From NCBI GenBank assembly GCA_029239935.1, contig JARBTY010000176.1, positions 1-6,612 of the forward strand: a stretch of 6,612 bases of DNA, in the 5' to 3' direction. Source of the DNA: Clostridia bacterium. GTDB lineage: Bacteria; Bacillota_A; Clostridia; Lachnospirales; Cellulosilyticaceae. Every line of letters begins with the position of its first letter. Within the stretch, counting starts at the first letter, position 1. A program made the position numbers and the translations under genes. Positions 1 through 6,612 of the stretch are shown piece after piece. The notes beneath the pieces were generated by a model, which was given only the letters and a program-made list of their open reading frames with translations, was not told the DNA's origin and did not search any database.

Positions 1-192
1 CCTTTTGTTGGACTCTGGAATACTGTCTATCGTATAAGGAATGCCTGTTGCCTTCTGAACTTCCTCTTGCACAAGGGGCTTAGGTTTTACTCTTAAAAAC
101 ATGACTGATGCAGTAAGTACTATGAGTATCATCAGTATGACAATATCTGCATGCCTTCTTCTTTTATATTTTGTTTTTCTTCTTTTTTTCAT
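1..192 (-). CDS. N-terminus of a single-pass membrane-anchored protein, partial
   Basis: Only the first 64 codons are in the window; the frame stays open to the left edge. The ATG at 192 has a perfect AGGAGG five bases upstream (198-203). The product starts with a very basic cytoplasmic stretch (MKKRRKTKYKRRRH), then one hydrophobic helix at about residues 16-33, then an extracytoplasmic segment with IPYTIDSIPESNKR. No signal-peptidase site is evident, so it is probably anchored with its C-terminal domain outside the cell. The IPxxNKR string just after a short linker resembles the entry to amidase_2-type N-acetylmuramoyl-L-alanine amidase domains, but the domain itself is outside the window and this is only a guess. 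The frame is also open upstream of the ATG, so a longer form from a TTG at 234 is possible, though it lacks a well-spaced ribosome binding site. It lies after the rnr terminator and has its own candidate promoter. Confidence 0.75.
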   Translation of the reverse strand, partial: MKKRRKTKYKRRRHADIVILMILIVLTASVMFLRVKPKPLVQEEVQKATGIPYTIDSIPESNKR

Positions 193-261
193 CTTTTCCT
201 CCTGCTTATGCCTTTTCTCTAGGTTATCTGACAACTTAATCTGCTTACTCCTTACTTTGGC

Positions 262-290
262 ATTATACTATACTCTTTTTAATAAATCTA
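262..290 (-). promoter_or_regulatory. Candidate promoter of the membrane-anchored protein gene
   Basis: Reading the minus strand, a perfect TATAAT lies at 262-267, with a weak -35 (TAGATT, 285-290) 17 bases upstream. It falls between the rnr terminator and the start at 192, so the transcript would have a leader of roughly 60 nt. Confidence 0.5.
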
Positions 291-301
291 TTTTTACCCC
301 A

Positions 302-347
302 TTAAAAAAGCTGCTAAGTTTTGGACGACGCCAAAAGCTTACCAGCT
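302..347 (-). terminator. Intrinsic terminator of rnr
   Basis: Fifteen bases after the rnr stop, the minus-strand RNA folds into a stem whose outer arms are AGCTG/CAGCT, continuing through TAAG/CTTA and TTTTGG/CCAAAA, with two single mismatches and a six-base loop (CGTCGT). A run of six U follows directly. It should separate rnr from the gene starting at 192. Confidence 0.9.
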
Positions 348-361
348 CTTATAAAATATAT

Positions 362-2536
362 TTATTCTTCTTCTTTTTTCAAAAATTCTTCTTCGGTTAC
401 TAATCTAAAGTCAATAGACCTTGTCATCTTATCTGTCTTCATAACCTGCACATAAACTTTGTCTCCTAAGCGGTAGATTTGTTTCGTGTGTTCACCAATC
501 CATCTGTGCCCTACTTCATCATAGATATAGTAGTCATCTGCCATATCGTTGACATGAACAAGGCCTTCTACAGTGTTTGGAAGCTCCACATAAATACCCC
601 ATGAAGTGGTGCCTGTAATAACACCTGAAAACAGCTCGCCAACATACTGCTCCATGTACTCCACTTTTTTGAGTTTAATCGTTTCTCTTTCGGCTTCTTC
701 TGCCCGTCTTTCCCTTAGGGAAGACTGTTTGGACACTTCCGGCATTCTCTCAAAAAGCTCCGCTTCTTTTTTGCCTTTCAGCTCATTATGAAGATTGTAT
801 TTGATGATACGGTGAATCTGCAGGTCGGGGTACCTCCTTATAGGGGAAGTAAAGTGACAGTAATATTTGGCTGCCAGCCCAAAGTGACCGTTGCATTCTG
901 CTGTATACCTAGCTTGTTTCATAGAACGGAGCAGCAAATGACTGATGATATTTTCTTCTGGCTTGTCCTGTACTTCATCCAGTACTTTTTGCAAGTCTTT
1001 AGGGTGAACCTTTTGGCCAGCTCCTTTGATATTGTAGCCAAAATTACTGATAAACTCTGTTAATGCCAATACTTTCGCTGGGTCTGGATCTTCATGACTA
1101 CGGTATACAAAAGGTTTTTCCTGCCAGTAGTAGTCCTCTGCAATCGTCTCATTACATACCAGCATAAATTCTTCGATAATACGGGTGGCAATGTTTCTGT
1201 CATAAGGCCTGATCTCCACTGGTGTGCCATCTTTATCTAAAATAACTTTGGTTTCTTCAAAGTCAAAATCTATGGCGCCCCGTTTGATACGTTTTTTACG
1301 TAAAATATCTGCCAGTTCTTTCATGTTTTCAAACATCGGCAAAAAGTCTTTGTAACGTTCTCTTAACTCTTCATCTTCATCTATTAATATCTTTTTCACA
1401 GCCGTATAAGTCATGCGCTCATCGATTTTAATAACGGTCTCCATAATTTGATGATTTTGCACATTGCCATTTTGATCTAAGTCCATCATACAGGTAAGTG
1501 CCAGTCTGTCTACCCCTGCATTAAGTGAACAGATTCCATTGCTCAGCTTGTGTGGCAGCATAGGGATTACCCGGTCTACCAAATAGATACTTGTACCTCT
1601 TTCTACTGCTTCCTTATCAAGCGGATGTTTTTCTTTAACATAGTGAGTAACATCTGCAATATGAACCCCTAGTCTGCAAAGGCCATTGTCTAGTTTTTCT
1701 ATGGAAATGGCATCATCTAAGTCTTTGGCATCTTCGCCGTCTATGGTGACCATCTGAATACCCCTTAGATCAGTTCTGCCCCTCTTATCTTTATCAGGCA
1801 CTTCTCCTGGTACATCTTCCACTTCATCCATAACCTCCTTAGGAAATTCTCTTGGGAGGTCGTATTGATAAATGATAGAAAGAATATCTACTCCTGGATC
1901 ATTGACATGACCTAAAACGGACAAGACTTTCCCATCTGGATTTCTTCTCTCTTCTGCCCAGTTGGTAATCTGAACCAATACCTTGTGTCCTGTTACTGCT
2001 CCTTTAGAATGTTTTTTGGGAATAAAAACATCTCTTGAATACTTTTGATCATCTGGTACAACAAATCCAAAATTATCACTTTCCTGATAGGTACCTACAA
2101 GGCTTTCAGGCCCTCTCTGGAGGATCTCAATGACTTCTGCCTCAGCCCTTTTTTCTGATGTGGGCTGTTTAGTGATGCGGCAAAGCACCCTGTCTTTATG
2201 CATCGCACTATTAACCCCTGATGCGGGAATAAAAATATCTTTTTCATCTTCATCTAATACTAAAAATCCAAACCCTTTAGGGTGCCCCTGAAAAGTCCCT
2301 GCCACAAGATTAAAGGTCTGAGGAACAGCAAACTTCCCTCTTTTAGTACGAATTATTTTTCCTTCTTTAATGAGTTCTCCAAGAAGCTCTTCAAGCTCTG
2401 GTCTATCCTCGTTTGGTACTTGAAGCACTGCAATAATTTCTTTAATTTTCATAGGGACATACCCTGGATGTTTCATCATATCAATGATCACTTGTTTTCT
2501 CGTCAACGTCTTAGGAGCATTTTCTTCTAGTTTCAT
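362..2536 (-). CDS. rnr: Ribonuclease R (3'-5' exoribonuclease)
   Basis: RNase R is a processive, Mg2+-dependent 3'-5' exoribonuclease of the RNase II/R family. It degrades structured RNA and takes part in rRNA and mRNA quality control, working with tmRNA-SmpB in several bacteria. The 724-residue product has the expected order: an N-terminal winged-helix region (about 10-70), two cold-shock-type domains (about 78-135 with KGFGFLV, and about 147-205 with NFGFVV), the RNB catalytic domain (about 250-580) and a C-terminal S1 domain (about 633-712). The catalytic cluster DGEDAKDLDDA gives D266, D272, D274 and D275; the family signature HFTSPIRRYPDLQIHRII is at 561-578. The C-terminus stops soon after S1 (FLKKEEE), without the long lysine-rich tail of the longer homologues. 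I chose ATG 2536 over the in-frame TTG at 2560 because a near-complete Shine-Dalgarno sequence lies just before the ATG. It has its own candidate promoter and terminator. Confidence 0.97.
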   Translation of the reverse strand: MKLEENAPKTLTRKQVIIDMMKHPGYVPMKIKEIIAVLQVPNEDRPELEELLGELIKEGKIIRTKRGKFAVPQTFNLVAGTFQGHPKGFGFLVLDEDEKDIFIPASGVNSAMHKDRVLCRITKQPTSEKRAEAEVIEILQRGPESLVGTYQESDNFGFVVPDDQKYSRDVFIPKKHSKGAVTGHKVLVQITNWAEERRNPDGKVLSVLGHVNDPGVDILSIIYQYDLPREFPKEVMDEVEDVPGEVPDKDKRGRTDLRGIQMVTIDGEDAKDLDDAISIEKLDNGLCRLGVHIADVTHYVKEKHPLDKEAVERGTSIYLVDRVIPMLPHKLSNGICSLNAGVDRLALTCMMDLDQNGNVQNHQIMETVIKIDERMTYTAVKKILIDEDEELRERYKDFLPMFENMKELADILRKKRIKRGAIDFDFEETKVILDKDGTPVEIRPYDRNIATRIIEEFMLVCNETIAEDYYWQEKPFVYRSHEDPDPAKVLALTEFISNFGYNIKGAGQKVHPKDLQKVLDEVQDKPEENIISHLLLRSMKQARYTAECNGHFGLAAKYYCHFTSPIRRYPDLQIHRIIKYNLHNELKGKKEAELFERMPEVSKQSSLRERRAEEAERETIKLKKVEYMEQYVGELFSGVITGTTSWGIYVELPNTVEGLVHVNDMADDYYIYDEVGHRWIGEHTKQIYRLGDKVYVQVMKTDKMTRSIDFRLVTEEEFLKKEEE

Positions 2537-2539
2537 CGT

Positions 2540-2551
2540 ATCATCTCTTTT
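2540..2551 (-). promoter_or_regulatory. Ribosome binding site fixing the rnr start
   Basis: The minus strand reads AAAAGAGATGAT, which matches the full anti-16S complement AAAGGAGGTGAT at 10 of 12 positions, three bases before ATG 2536. The alternative TTG at 2560 has only AT-rich sequence before it. This supports the shorter 724-residue product. Confidence 0.7.
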
Positions 2552-2620
2552 CTTTTGCAAATTTACAGCTTTTTAAATATCTGTTTGATCTATAACTCAA
2601 TCAGTTGTTTCTTTAAATAT

Positions 2621-2629
2621 AGTATACCA
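2621..2629 (-). promoter_or_regulatory. Candidate extended -10 promoter of rnr
   Basis: On the minus strand TATGGTATACT contains TATACT (2621-2626; five of six consensus bases) preceded by TGG, an extended -10 arrangement. No good -35 is visible at 16-18 bases upstream. It lies between the secG terminator and the rnr start, giving a leader of about 80 nt. Confidence 0.5.
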
Positions 2630-2680
2630 TACTCTAATTATAATTAATCCTCTTGTTAGGTTTTTCTCTTCTTAAATCTC

Positions 2681-2724
2681 AAAAAACAAAAAAATACACC
2701 TTATATCTGAGATATAGGGTGTAT
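2681..2724 (-). terminator. Intrinsic terminator of secG
   Basis: Ten bases after the secG stop, the minus-strand RNA forms ATACACC/GGTGTAT (outer arms 2718-2724 and 2694-2700), one C/A mismatch, then six further pairs closing on a three-base loop (TCA). A U-rich run of about 13 bases interrupted by one G follows (2681-2693). It should stop most transcription before rnr. Confidence 0.92.
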
Positions 2725-2734
2725 CTGTTACTCA

Positions 2735-2980
2735 TTAAAGAACCATAAGTACTAATGCAAGAATAACAAAAAGCGCTGCTGTAAGTTTAGTCCATCTTTC
2801 AAACTTACCTTCCAAACTATGCTTTTTATTTTTATCCCAGTAGCTGCTGCCGCTGCTGCTTGAAGCACCGCCTATAGAACCAAGTCCTGCTGATTTACCT
2901 TCTTGCATTAAAACAACTGTAATGATTGCAAGTGCAGCAATGATATAAATTATGGTAATGACTATTTTTGCTATTGCCAT
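2735..2980 (-). CDS. secG: Preprotein translocase subunit SecG
   Basis: SecG is the small, non-essential subunit of the SecYEG channel and aids SecA-driven export of preproteins across the cytoplasmic membrane. The 81-residue product has the family's usual length and layout: a first membrane helix (about residues 5-25) ending in VVLMQEGKSAGLG, a glycine/serine-rich cytoplasmic loop (GGASSSSGSS), the conserved charged KFERWTKLTA segment, and a second helix to the C-terminus (about 63-81). The ATG is supported by AAGGAGG at 2990-2996, nine bases upstream. The position just upstream of rnr is a classic Firmicute arrangement, but a strong terminator separates the two here. A candidate promoter lies directly upstream. 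Confidence 0.97.
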   Translation of the reverse strand: MAIAKIVITIIYIIAALAIITVVLMQEGKSAGLGSIGGASSSSGSSYWDKNKKHSLEGKFERWTKLTAALFVILALVLMVL

Positions 2981-3030
2981 AGTTTAAAGCCTCCTTCAAA
3001 CCGTATGATATGCACATCTTTTCTTATACT

Positions 3031-3058
3031 ATCATAAATTTGTTAAGAAATCAATCAA
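3031..3058 (-). promoter_or_regulatory. Candidate promoter of secG
   Basis: The minus strand shows TTGATT (3053-3058), a 16-base spacer and TATGAT (3031-3036), four and five of six consensus bases. It sits in the 102-base gap between the YIP1-like gene and secG. An alternative pairing using an overlapping TTGATT and TAGTAT (17-base spacer) is weaker. Confidence 0.5.
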
Positions 3059-3082
3059 TTTTGTAAATAAGCCCTATCCGCT

Positions 3083-3895
3083 TTATAGGCCTGACTGCAT
3101 ATTTTGCATAAACATTTGACCGGCATAAGCAAACCCGAGGCTTATCAGTATAAAGACTGCCTCAACACCTGCAATCACCGCAATACTTTTTTTAGTACTT
3201 GTTCTTGTAACCACCGAGTATCCAATCACCAATATACAAATGCTCAAGATAGACGGAATCGTTGCGAGTTGGGCCAGTACTCCCAGTGTCATATTTGTAA
3301 TCATAATATCCTCGCTCAGCAAAATGGGAAGACCTAACACACTTGTACTAGCAGTTGGGATCACCATGGCGATCAATCTATCAATACACATCAAAGCCGC
3401 TGCAACCATTTGTGAAAGCAGTGCTACTGTAAAAAGCGAACCAAATCTGCCTTTATCCTTAATCATCGCTTTGACAATCTGAATAACAAGTGCCGTAAAA
3501 AAAGCCCCTATAAAAATAATAACAACTGCTGCTATCGTTCCGGTTACTTGTGCCATCACATAACTCTGTCCAAGCATCTCTTCAGCTATGCCTTTCATTC
3601 TCATGCCATCTAGAGTCTGCTGTTTTGTAATAGGATTCTGAAATGTCAATAACGTCATAATAACGGTAAATAAAATAGCGCCTACTATACCAATACTTAC
3701 CCCTTTAGGCGGATCATGATAAAAATTTTCCTCCATCATTTTTCTTGGCGCAGCAAATACGTTGATAAAGTGCTTATACCAAGGGGTAATAACCCTTGTT
3801 TCTTCTTCAATAATCTTTTCTCTATCGACTACAGCAAAACCACCGTCTAAGTAGTCCCTTCCTTGGTCGTCTAATTGTACTTTTTCTTCACTCAT
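3083..3895 (-). CDS. YIP1-family-like polytopic membrane protein
   Basis: The 270-residue product begins with a charged cytoplasmic stretch of about 60 residues, then has hydrophobic segments at about 66-84, 116-142, 154-180, 200-228 and 237-259, giving five likely membrane helices. The string FAAPRKMMEEN just before the first helix resembles the conserved entry of bacterial Yip1-domain proteins (a proline-arginine-lysine motif near the membrane). The family has no well-defined biochemical role in bacteria, so I give no function beyond an integral membrane protein. The ATG is preceded by AGGAGG (3907-3912). Its promoter region carries an operator-like palindrome. Only a weak hairpin overlaps its stop codon, so some readthrough into secG is possible. 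Assignment to the family is by overall pattern, without a profile search. Confidence 0.8.
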   Translation of the reverse strand: MSEEKVQLDDQGRDYLDGGFAVVDREKIIEEETRVITPWYKHFINVFAAPRKMMEENFYHDPPKGVSIGIVGAILFTVIMTLLTFQNPITKQQTLDGMRMKGIAEEMLGQSYVMAQVTGTIAAVVIIFIGAFFTALVIQIVKAMIKDKGRFGSLFTVALLSQMVAAALMCIDRLIAMVIPTASTSVLGLPILLSEDIMITNMTLGVLAQLATIPSILSICILVIGYSVVTRTSTKKSIAVIAGVEAVFILISLGFAYAGQMFMQNMQSGL

Positions 3896-4011
3896 TTTAA
3901 CTTTCCCCTCCTATGACTATTTAACTATTTACTTTCTAATGACTATTATGTATCAAATACTTTGATAAAACAATTAGAAATATTTTATATATTTCGTAGT
4001 TTCTACTTTTT

Positions 4012-4040
4012 ATATTAAAACATATTGACCAATTAGTCAA
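4012..4040 (-). promoter_or_regulatory. Candidate promoter of the YIP1-like gene
   Basis: The minus strand reads TTGACT (4035-4040; five of six consensus bases), a 17-base spacer and TAATAT (4012-4017; four of six). This predicts a leader of about 110 nt before ATG 3895. The -35 lies within a palindrome listed separately. Confidence 0.6.
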
Positions 4041-4042
4041 TA
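4023..4042. promoter_or_regulatory. Inverted repeat, likely operator
   Basis: TATTGACCAATTAGTCAATA is a 20-bp inverted repeat centred on AATT, with nine of ten base pairs symmetric (only C4030/A4035 breaks it). It covers the -35 and the start of the spacer of the YIP1-like gene promoter. Size, symmetry and position fit the site of a dimeric repressor of the TetR or MarR type, but no regulator gene is in the window and none is identified. Confidence 0.5.
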
Positions 4043-4075
4043 CGTTTTAAACAACTGTTTTATCCCCCATAAAAA

Positions 4076-4130
4076 GCCCTTTTATGCAAAATAAGACAGA
4101 CTTAGAATACTCTAAATCTGCCCTTTTATG
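4076..4130. repeat. 11-base direct repeat flanking the eno terminator
   Basis: GCCCTTTTATG occurs at 4076-4086 and again at 4120-4130, one copy on each side of the terminator hairpin. On the minus strand the distal copy can also form a small hairpin of its own (CATAAAA/TTTTATG), which may act as a back-up terminator. Confidence 0.55.
4087..4123 (-). terminator. Intrinsic terminator of eno
   Basis: The minus-strand RNA forms a ten-pair stem CAGATTTAGA/TCTAAGTCTG (one G-U pair) with a four-base loop (GTAT). It can extend by three more pairs at the base (GGG with TCT, two of them wobble). The tail TCTTATTTTG is only moderately U-rich. It lies about 46 bases after the eno stop and is flanked by an 11-base direct repeat. 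Confidence 0.75.
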
Positions 4131-4168
4131 GTTAGTTATTGATACATCATCTTTCTCATCTAGCCTTT

Positions 4169-5506
<1,338 letters not shown>

Positions 5507-5536
5507 TTATTAATATTCTAAAGTATTTTTACCTTT

Positions 5537-5605
5537 TCAAAGCCAATTTATGCATAGTAAATGCTGACCCATTTACTCCTTTAATTTGGCGTTTATAAAA
5601 CCCAT
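5537..5605 (-). other. Two tandem mini-ORFs in the eno leader
   Basis: ATG 5605, nine bases after AGAGGT, opens a ten-codon frame (MGFINAKLKE) ending in TAA at 5573-5575. The next codon, in the same frame, is ATG 5572, preceded by AAAGGAG only three bases away; it opens an eleven-codon frame (MGQHLLCINWL) ending at 5537. The first ATG is also the first one in the predicted transcript. These could be a leader peptide pair, remnants of a small gene, or chance. A second reading of the same bases is given in the findings. No conserved family is claimed. Confidence 0.25.
5542..5590 (-). promoter_or_regulatory. Hairpin in the eno leader
   Basis: In the leader RNA, AGTAAATG (5570-5577) pairs perfectly with CATTTACT (5556-5563) across a six-base loop (GGTCAG). 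An outer helix GCCAA/TTGGC (5586-5590 with 5542-5546) can enclose it, with unpaired bases between. No U-run follows, so it is not a terminator by itself. It matches no riboswitch or T-box that I recognise. Function is unknown. Confidence 0.45.
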
Positions 5606-5658
5606 CTGTTTCTGACCTCTTTATGAGTTCTATATCTATATGTTGACACAATACCAAA

Positions 5659-5684
5659 ATTATATCAAGATATATCTATGTAAA
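5659..5684 (-). promoter_or_regulatory. Promoter of eno (extended -10)
   Basis: The minus strand reads TTGATATAAT: a perfect TATAAT (5659-5664) with TG one base upstream, the extended -10 form. TTTACA (5679-5684) matches five of six -35 bases, but the 14-base spacer is too short, so the extended -10 probably dominates. Transcription would start near 5652 and give a leader of about 160 nt. A weaker alternative is TTGGTA (5652-5657) with TATAGA (5629-5634), 17 bases apart. Confidence 0.6.
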
Positions 5685-5695
5685 ATTTGAAAATT

Positions 5696-5746
5696 TTTTC
5701 AAAAAAATAGTGTATCAAACTTTTATCCAAAAGCTTGGTACACTAT
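5696..5746 (-). terminator. Intrinsic terminator of gpmI
   Basis: About 30 bases after the gpmI stop, the RNA forms a long stem: ATAGTGTA/TACACTAT (eight perfect outer pairs), one C/A mismatch, CAA/TTG, a G-U pair, and CTTTT/AAAAG, closing on a four-base loop (GGAT). Seven U follow directly. This is the strongest terminator in the window and should end the upstream glycolytic transcript before eno. Confidence 0.95.
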
Positions 5747-5776
5747 CTGTATTTTTAATAAATACTTACTGATTAA

Positions 5777-6612
5777 TTATTTTTGAAGCAGGGATTCCCC
5801 TGTCATTTCCGCTGGTTTATCCATTCCCATCATTTCAAGAAGGGTTGGCGCTATATCTGCAAGCTTGCCGCCTTCTTTAAGGGTTACCCCTTCTTTATAA
5901 TTAACAAGAATAAAAGGAACTGGATTGATCGTATGTGCAGTAAAAGGCTCATTGTTGGTATAGTCTATCATCTGCTCTGCATTCCCGTGGTCTGCACAGA
6001 TAAAGGCATAGCCATTGGTTTCTTCAATAGCCTTAATAACCTTGCCTACTGCTTTGTCAACAGCTTCTATGGCCGCTTTTGCAGCTTCTAGCATACCTGT
6101 ATGGCCTACCATATCTGGGTTTGCAAAGTTAGCTACAATCACATCATATTTCCCTGATCTGATGGACTCTTCCAGTTGATCAGCTACTTCATAAACACTC
6201 ATCTCTGGCTGCAGGTCATAAGTTGCAACTTTTGGTGATGGAATAAGCTTTCTTTCTTCCCCTGGATTTGGCTCTTCTGCGCCGCCATTAAAGAAAAAGG
6301 TTACATGGGCGTATTTTTCTGTTTCTGCAATACGCAGCTGTGTTTTACCCTGCTGAGCTAAGTATTCACCAAAAGTATTGGTTAAAGTTTGAGGTGCAAA
6401 AGCCACTTCTTTATTTGGAATGGTAATATCATATTGTGTAAAGGTTACAAAGTGTACAGGGATTCTTTCTCTTTCAAAACCTGCGAACTCTGGGTCACAA
6501 AATACTCTTGTGATCTCACGGGCTCTGTCTGGTCTGAAGTTAAAGAAAATAACCGTATCATTTTCTGACACTTTCCCTACTGGCGTACCGTCTTTAACAA
6601 TAACTGTAGGCA
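5777..6612 (-). CDS. gpmI: 2,3-bisphosphoglycerate-independent phosphoglycerate mutase, C-terminal part
   Basis: GpmI interconverts 3- and 2-phosphoglycerate through a phosphoserine intermediate, using two Mn2+ ions; it is cytoplasmic and acts just before enolase. The 277 visible residues are a little over half of a typical protein of about 510; the start, the N-terminal metal site and the phosphorylated serine are beyond the right edge. The frame runs through GTG 6571 as an internal valine, since [14 protein letters not shown] upstream is normal family sequence. Visible landmarks, numbered from the first visible residue, are [10 protein letters not shown] with substrate-binding R26 and R29, K99 ([15 protein letters not shown]), the metal ligands D166 and H170 in [10 protein letters not shown]207 and H208 in ADHGNAEQ, and H226 in [10 protein letters not shown]. 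The C-terminus (GESLLQK) is normal for the family. A strong terminator follows. Confidence 0.97.
   Translation of the reverse strand, partial: PTVIVKDGTPVGKVSENDTVIFFNFRPDRAREITRVFCDPEFAGFERERIPVHFVTFTQYDITIPNKEVAFAPQTLTNTFGEYLAQQGKTQLRIAETEKYAHVTFFFNGGAEEPNPGEERKLIPSPKVATYDLQPEMSVYEVADQLEESIRSGKYDVIVANFANPDMVGHTGMLEAAKAAIEAVDKAVGKVIKAIEETNGYAFICADHGNAEQMIDYTNNEPFTAHTINPVPFILVNYKEGVTLKEGGKLADIAPTLLEMMGMDKPAEMTGESLLQK

Noticed and set aside
101..403. Plus-strand ORF of 100 codons
   Set aside because: It is antisense to the anchored-protein gene, the rnr terminator and the rnr end, is rich in F, L and S as expected from complemented A-rich coding DNA, and has no ribosome binding site.
606..1063. 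Two plus-strand ORFs inside rnr
   Set aside because: They are shadows of the RNase R gene, whose domains and catalytic residues are intact across this stretch.
2537..2560. Longer rnr from TTG 2560
   Set aside because: No ribosome site precedes the TTG, while a near-complete Shine-Dalgarno sequence within the extension points to ATG 2536.
3068..3091. Terminator after the YIP1-like gene
   Set aside because: The GCCTAT/ATAGGGC hairpin has a bulge, includes the stop codon and lacks a proper U-run, so it is too weak to list.
3104..3482. Plus-strand ORFs inside the YIP1-like gene
   Set aside because: They overlap the membrane protein gene antisense, lack ribosome sites and show no recognisable domain.
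5643..5672. Plus-strand promoter with a perfect TTGACA
   Set aside because: No -10 lies at 16-18 bases (TATATC is at 14), and no plus-strand gene or RNA is supported downstream.
6569..6571. GTG as the start of gpmI
   Set aside because: The frame is open to the window edge and the residues before it are normal phosphoglycerate mutase sequence, so the codon is an internal valine.

Overview
The window reads as chromosomal housekeeping DNA from a low-GC Gram-positive anaerobe, most likely class Clostridia (Lachnospirales-like). This rests on the protein sequences, strong AGGAGG-type ribosome binding sites, U-tailed intrinsic terminators and the gene order (phosphoglycerate mutase, enolase, secG, RNase R). 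I cannot name the species. All supported genes lie on the minus strand, so transcription runs from position 6612 towards 1.

In transcription order: (1) the C-terminal half of gpmI, the cofactor-independent phosphoglycerate mutase (5777-6612, cut by the window edge), ending in a very strong terminator; (2) a 288-base gap with an eno promoter (consensus extended -10) and an approximately 160-nt untranslated leader that holds a hairpin and short overlapping reading frames; (3) eno, enolase (4169-5488), complete, with a terminator; (4) a 273-base gap with a promoter whose -35 lies inside a 20-bp inverted repeat, a likely operator; (5) a five-helix YIP1-family-like membrane protein (3083-3895); (6) secG (2735-2980) with its own likely promoter and a strong terminator; (7) rnr, RNase R (362-2536), with its own likely promoter and a strong terminator; (8) the first 64 codons of a single-pass membrane-anchored protein of uncertain function (1-192), which runs off the left edge.

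GpmI and enolase catalyse consecutive steps of lower glycolysis (3-phosphoglycerate to 2-phosphoglycerate to phosphoenolpyruvate). SecG is a subunit of the SecYEG translocon, and RNase R degrades structured RNA. The genes are co-oriented and in a conserved Firmicute order, yet strong terminators follow gpmI, eno, secG and rnr, and a candidate promoter precedes each complete gene. The block therefore looks more like a string of separately transcribed units than one operon.

No mobile element, CRISPR array, tRNA or rRNA is visible. I do not see a new multi-gene system. The parts most worth a second look are the eno leader (tandem mini-ORFs, a hairpin, and a broken frame that could be a decayed or recoded small protein), the operator-like palindrome before the YIP1-like gene, and the anchored protein that sits where smpB often lies.
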